Assembly (NCBI GenBank): GCA_016866375.1
Contig: VGMK01000020.1
Location: 1-17,349, forward strand
Reading direction: 5' to 3'
DNA from: Bacteroidota bacterium
GTDB taxonomy: Bacteria > Bacteroidota > Bacteroidia > Flavobacteriales_D > Crocinitomicaceae
Length of the DNA: 17,349 nucleotides
The notes under the pieces are model-generated. The model made no database searches, had not been told where the DNA came from, and saw only the letters and a list, made by a program, of their open reading frames with translations. Numbering within the stretch: the first letter of the stretch is position 1; every line of letters starts with the position of its first letter. The translations under genes were made by a program, and so were the position numbers. Shown here piece by piece: positions 13,983 to 17,349 of this stretch.

Positions 13983-15812
13983 TCACTTGGAAACAACATA
14001 CAAGATATTTATTAAATCTAAGAGATGTTTTCCTGATTTATCCGTTGACTCAAAAGTATACTTCAATTTTAATTTGGTATGTTGATTATTCGTTTCATTT
14101 GAAATTAACTCCATAGCACCGGTTTTTCCTTTGAAAGCATCTAAGAATTCTTCCTGACGAACCGTAAAGAAATCCGAAGGTAAGCGATTAATAGTTTCAT
14201 TTACATCAAAATTGGCATACATAAAACCACTTTTTTTTATGGCCTTTATCTTTTTTGCAGACAAGGCCTCAGCCCCATAACCTTCAGAGTATTTTTTTGC
14301 AAAATCAACATCGTTTGAAAAAATAAACAATCCGTTTTTATTTACCATGTAGAGAGGAGCAGCGTCAAGTATTGCATTTTCAAAACACCAATAATCATTT
14401 TCTTTTTTTAGTTGAGAAGTAAGGCGACTTAAGTGTTTTAGTACTTTTTCCGGTATATCTGAACGTTTAGTAGTAAATCCAATTGTAAAAATTGGCATAT
14501 CTTCAATTGCCTCGGCGATGCGCTCGGAGTAATCAAAAGTTTCCTCATCGTAAGAGAACTCAATTTTTTTTGTTTTTACTTTTTTAATGCCGTGAAATGA
14601 TCCAAACATACTTCCTTTGTACGTGTCGAAAAGTGCGTCTTTATTCACGAGCTCATTGAGCAATTCAATAGTCAAGACATTCATCGCAATTTGAGCATTT
14701 TTTTCGTCTTCGAGAATTGGCATGATTACCTCGTATGACTTTTCGTAGGCTTTTCTCAAGTTGATATTATAGGTAAAATATCCAGTACTCGTATTTGGTA
14801 TATAGCGCAATACATTTTTATCGAATTTACTGGCTGTCATTTCTTTATAAATGGATCCTAGTTTTTCACCGTAAAGCACTTTGAAATCAAATTCAATCGA
14901 TTTTTCCAATAAAGATAAGTCCCCAAGAATTATGTTGCCATCGTAAATCTCACGTATGTCTTCATAAAGTGTCGGTAAAATCGTTTGGAAATACCACAGT
15001 CCATTAGCTTTATTTATATTTCGGGAATTATCCATGAAGAAAATACCATCAGAGGTATGTTGAATTTGCTCTTGAAAATACTTATTAACTGTTGGCAATG
15101 AAATACCCTCTATAAATAAATCATTTAATAATCGATCCAGTAACTCTTGATGAAGGTTAGATTCTATGCTGTCCCGAAATTCGTAATAGTTTTTCATATT
15201 CGGATCATCAAAAGCATTTGGGAAATGGTTTGACTGCGATTCCTCATTCTCGTCAAATTCTTGCTCGTTAAAAATATCTCCATCTGGACCAAAATAATTT
15301 ACGAAGGGATTCTCGTTTCCTTGAGCGAACCATATTGAATCAGTTATCCTGTCAACATATGTTATCAATGGCTCAACGCGTATAAGCAAGGCATCCTTAT
15401 TAGAAATCACAAGATTATTGAAAAATGAGCCATAAACTTTTGCTTCTCCGATTGTGCAAACTGGCTGAAAATCATCAAATACCGTAAATAATTGTGACGA
15501 ATCTTTCATTCCAAAACTAAAACCTGAAACTTCATATTGCTTATCTTTTCCGTAGAAAACAGTTAATTTTTGTTCCAAATCTATACCGGCATCTTTTAGT
15601 GTTTTACCGCTTGTTGACCCATCGAACAATTCTTGATGAATTTCTTCCATGAAATCATAGTTTATGAGATCATCAATAGAGATTTTTTGAAAAAGACTGG
15701 CATTATTTAGAGAAAATACCGAAACAGCTTCCTTTGGGATAAGTTTTTCAGGTTGCTGACAAAACCCCTTACAAACAAGAAAAAATAGAGCGAAACTAAA
15801 GAATATTCTCAT
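13983..15812 (-). CDS. Exported DUF4836-like protein of unknown function
   Basis: A 609-residue protein with a cleavable-looking signal peptide (MRIFFSFALFFLVCKGFCQQ, 1-20). The mature N-terminus 'LIPKEAVSVFSLNNASLFQK' (24-43) matches, as far as I recall, the opening of DUF4836-family proteins of Bacteroidota, in which '(I/L)PxxAxxVxxLN' begins the domain and 'GIDL' follows some 50 residues later (76-79 here). A strongly acidic low-complexity linker lies at about 176-206 (DGDIFNEQEF, DENEESQ). No transmembrane segment beyond the signal and no lipobox are present, so a soluble periplasmic location is likely. It sits between a putative lipoprotein gene (38 nt upstream) and its paralog (3 nt downstream). 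No enzymatic residues can be identified; the family assignment is moderate. Confidence 0.78.
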   Translation of the reverse strand: MRIFFSFALFFLVCKGFCQQPEKLIPKEAVSVFSLNNASLFQKISIDDLINYDFMEEIHQELFDGSTSGKTLKDAGIDLEQKLTVFYGKDKQYEVSGFSFGMKDSSQLFTVFDDFQPVCTIGEAKVYGSFFNNLVISNKDALLIRVEPLITYVDRITDSIWFAQGNENPFVNYFGPDGDIFNEQEFDENEESQSNHFPNAFDDPNMKNYYEFRDSIESNLHQELLDRLLNDLFIEGISLPTVNKYFQEQIQHTSDGIFFMDNSRNINKANGLWYFQTILPTLYEDIREIYDGNIILGDLSLLEKSIEFDFKVLYGEKLGSIYKEMTASKFDKNVLRYIPNTSTGYFTYNINLRKAYEKSYEVIMPILEDEKNAQIAMNVLTIELLNELVNKDALFDTYKGSMFGSFHGIKKVKTKKIEFSYDEETFDYSERIAEAIEDMPIFTIGFTTKRSDIPEKVLKHLSRLTSQLKKENDYWCFENAILDAAPLYMVNKNGLFIFSNDVDFAKKYSEGYGAEALSAKKIKAIKKSGFMYANFDVNETINRLPSDFFTVRQEEFLDAFKGKTGAMELISNETNNQHTKLKLKYTFESTDKSGKHLLDLINILYVVSK

Positions 15813-15850
15813 TAAATATTTTATATTAAACGAAGTTAATCATAATCCCC

Positions 15851-16531
15851 TTAGTTCTTAATTTTAGCTAAGAATATTCGGTTCTCAAGTAGTTTTTCAT
15901 TTTCTTTCAAACTGTAAGTGTCAACCTTTAGCATCAATGCGGTTAAGCTTTTCGACAACTTAGATTTTTCATTGTCAAATTTTTCGATTCGTCTCTCAAA
16001 TCTTGTTATCGATGTATAACTGCCTTGTTTTAAGAGTTCTTCATCTTTTTTATCAATCTGTTTGACTTTTTCGCTAGTGATGGAAGGTATGGAACGCGTC
16101 AAGACTGAACCATCCCATTCTATCCACTTGGCCTCTGATTCCGCTATACTTTTATCCTCAGTGATTTTCGCAAGACTCAACTGAAGAGCGGTTTGGAGCT
16201 CTTGTACGGATGAAAAATTACAAGAAAATTTAAAGATGAAATCAGTATAATTCTCATCAATTAAAACATTAGATATCCCTTTTTGAGCTGACAAATGCAT
16301 TTTAAAAGCAGTTATTTTCTGTTTTATTTCGGGGATTTTCGGTACTTTTTTTCCATGTAAACTATCAAGAGCGAGTATTGAATTTACTTTTACTTTACAA
16401 GAACTTAGATTGATTGTATATTTAATTATGCCTGAGCCGTTATCGTTAATCATTAAATCATCAATGATCTCAATACATGACGTATTTATGAAGCCCATTA
16501 ATAAATAGAGTAAAAATGAGATTTTTTTCAT
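15851..16531 (-). CDS. Putative lipoprotein of unknown function
   Basis: A 226-residue protein with signal MKKISFLLYLLMGFINTSC; Cys19 would be the lipidation site. The -3 residue is Asn, which is unusual, but 'TSC' endings are common in Bacteroidota lipoproteins. The mature start 'IEIIDDLMINDNGSGIIKYTI' is a beta-strand/turn with an NGSG pattern reminiscent of LppM-like secreted lipoproteins, only a structural impression. The C-terminal third (about 163-222) is rich in Lys/Glu and probably forms helices or a coiled coil. It is the first gene of a likely three-gene operon with the two DUF4836-like genes and has a TAnnTTTG element 14 nt upstream of the ATG. Its role is unknown. Confidence 0.72.
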   Translation of the reverse strand: MKKISFLLYLLMGFINTSCIEIIDDLMINDNGSGIIKYTINLSSCKVKVNSILALDSLHGKKVPKIPEIKQKITAFKMHLSAQKGISNVLIDENYTDFIFKFSCNFSSVQELQTALQLSLAKITEDKSIAESEAKWIEWDGSVLTRSIPSITSEKVKQIDKKDEELLKQGSYTSITRFERRIEKFDNEKSKLSKSLTALMLKVDTYSLKENEKLLENRIFLAKIKN

Positions 16532-16729
16532 GGGTTGAAGAAATACAAATTTAATACCATCAAAGTGAAGTTTGGAAATTTTCCAGAACTATCAGCAAAG
16601 ATATTACCTTTCTGGTTAATAGTGCTTGCGTGAAACTAGTTTTTGTTGCTGTTGGTTGTACCTCTGTTAGATGGAAATACTGGTTTTATACCCTTTAAAA
16701 AAAACAAAACATCGCATTACGTTAAATTA
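16532..16729. other. Intergenic region between the lipoprotein operon and the T9SS protein gene
   Basis: About 198 nt with no convincing ORF or RNA gene. It contains the candidate promoter near 16550 and, on the minus strand, a run of eight T (16698-16705) preceded by no strong stem. Confidence 0.45.
16546..16553 (-). promoter_or_regulatory. Candidate -7 promoter element for the three-gene envelope operon
   Basis: Minus-strand TAAATTTG is an exact TAnnTTTG match, 14 nt upstream of the lipoprotein ATG at 16531. No TTG occurs at the ideal distance upstream. The location at the head of a co-directional three-gene unit supports it. Confidence 0.45.
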
Positions 16730-17349
16730 CTAGAACTGATTCAGTTCTATACGTATTGTAAATATACCATGCCCTTCGAAGCGCAATATGTAGAGCCCAC
16801 TGGAGAAAGGAGTGAGATCAAGCTGTATATTTTTCGCACCTGGAATGATTGTTTTCAATTCTCTTCCAAAATAATCAACAAGCACTATTCTATTTGTTTT
16901 TACCATATCAATTTGATCTATCGTAATTATCCCCGTCGTCGGGTTTGGATAAACAATCACTGGATTCAATTGGTCATCGCTTATTCCGAGGCATGCATCA
17001 ACCACAATTGATGATGTCGCAGAACCCGTACATCCGCTCTGTGTTACTGAATATGTTATAGTGTGTGTGCCTACACCAGCAGAAGCCGGGTTAAAGTTTG
17101 CACCACTGATACCAGGGCCGGAATAAATGCCACCTGAGGGAGAACCAACCTGTAAAATGAAAGCGGGGTCATAGACACATGGAGGTGATAAGGTCGATAA
17201 ATCAAGGCTAACAATTGGTATTGGATTGGCATTAATTGTAAATGTTATTGTAGCCCCAGTGCAAGTTGCCAATGTTGGTGTAACTGAAATTGTTGAGGTA
17301 CCAGCAGTATTCGGTGTAAATGCTCCAATGTTACCACTTCCCGATGCTC
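16730..17349 (-). CDS. C-terminal part of a large T9SS-secreted protein (truncated by window edge)
   Basis: An open frame runs from the window edge to a TAG at 16730-16732; the start lies outside. The last 75 or so residues are a type A sorting domain of the type IX secretion system: the hallmark VYPNPTTGIITI, then 'VLVDYFGRELKTI' and 'LDLTPFSSGLYILRF', ending in 'IRIELNQF'. Upstream of it are Ig/PKD-like repeats with paired cysteines, typical of Bacteroidota surface proteins: 'TPTLATCTGATITFTI', 'LSPPCVYDPAFILQVG', 'GGIYSGPGISGANFNP', 'THTITYSVTQSGCTGSATSS'. The protein should cross the outer membrane through the T9SS and then be surface-attached or released once the sorting domain is cleaved. 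Its catalytic or adhesive N-terminal domain is not visible. Transcription continues from beyond the window; the next gene downstream begins after a 198-nt gap. Confidence 0.88.
   Translation of the reverse strand, partial: ASGSGNIGAFTPNTAGTSTISVTPTLATCTGATITFTINANPIPIVSLDLSTLSPPCVYDPAFILQVGSPSGGIYSGPGISGANFNPASAGVGTHTITYSVTQSGCTGSATSSIVVDACLGISDDQLNPVIVYPNPTTGIITIDQIDMVKTNRIVLVDYFGRELKTIIPGAKNIQLDLTPFSSGLYILRFEGHGIFTIRIELNQF
16731..16749. repeat. Near-perfect palindrome over the stop codon of the T9SS protein gene
   Basis: TAGAACTGA T TCAGTTCTA: two 9-base arms with one central base. On the minus strand it covers the last codons (Glu-Leu-Asn-Gln-Phe) and the first two bases of the stop codon. 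A hairpin of about 7 bp with a 5-nt loop would form in RNA; no T-run follows directly, so it is not a canonical terminator. Confidence 0.5.

Noticed and set aside
12086..16531. A phage-defence island (nuclease plus unknown proteins)
   Set aside because: The unknown genes are on the opposite strand, carry export signals and look like envelope proteins; only the nuclease hints at defence, and its family is that of homing enzymes.
16643..17011. Plus-strand ORF of 122 codons near the right edge
   Set aside because: Mostly antisense to the T9SS sorting domain, which is clearly real; no domain in this translation.

Overview
The window looks like chromosomal DNA from a low-GC Bacteroidota, most probably Flavobacteriales. 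The evidence is a gene ending in a type IX secretion (T9SS) type A C-terminal sorting domain, several TAnnTTTG-type -7 promoter elements, few clear Shine-Dalgarno sites, a Bacteroidetes-style trigger factor, and a pair of envelope proteins resembling the Bacteroidetes DUF4836 family. These are family-level judgements by eye; the genus is not assigned.

Region 1 (1-3043, minus strand): an envelope and glycan block. An Omp85/BamA-like outer-membrane barrel gene is followed by a GT4-type glycosyltransferase and then, with an 8-nt overlap and a GTG start, by a second glycosyltransferase cut off by the window edge. A 45-residue lipoprotein gene (3152-3289, plus strand) diverges from the barrel gene.

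Region 2 (3299-9268, minus strand): housekeeping genes. prfA (release factor 1) and pyrF (OMP decarboxylase) are coupled by a TAATG overlap. Then come a 2-Cys peroxiredoxin with a clear intrinsic terminator, trigger factor (tig), tRNA-Leu(UAG) with its own hairpin terminator, and an MlaE/MlaF-type lipid ABC transporter pair, also coupled by TAATG.

Region 3 (9348-12685, plus strand): a compact operon of a SprT-like zinc metalloprotein, mannose-1-phosphate guanylyltransferase (manC) and a DusB-family tRNA-dihydrouridine synthase. It is followed by a free-standing HNH endonuclease of the NUMOD4 / HNH_3 type with a C-terminal helix-turn-helix. The middle of the endonuclease gene is markedly richer in GC than its surroundings, which suggests acquired DNA.

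Region 4 (12657-16531, minus strand): a three-gene envelope operon of a putative lipoprotein and two large exported or membrane-anchored proteins that look like diverged tandem paralogs. It is the least understood part of the window. Upstream, at 16730 to the window end, lies the C-terminal part of a large T9SS-secreted protein with cysteine-containing Ig/PKD-like repeats.

No stretch over 300 bases lacks a gene. I see no CRISPR array, insertion sequence, rRNA, prophage or recognised defence system. Most of the window is ordinary core genome; the points most worth a second look are the 12.1-16.5 kb segment, the tiny lipoprotein, and the very short spacing between -7 elements and start codons.
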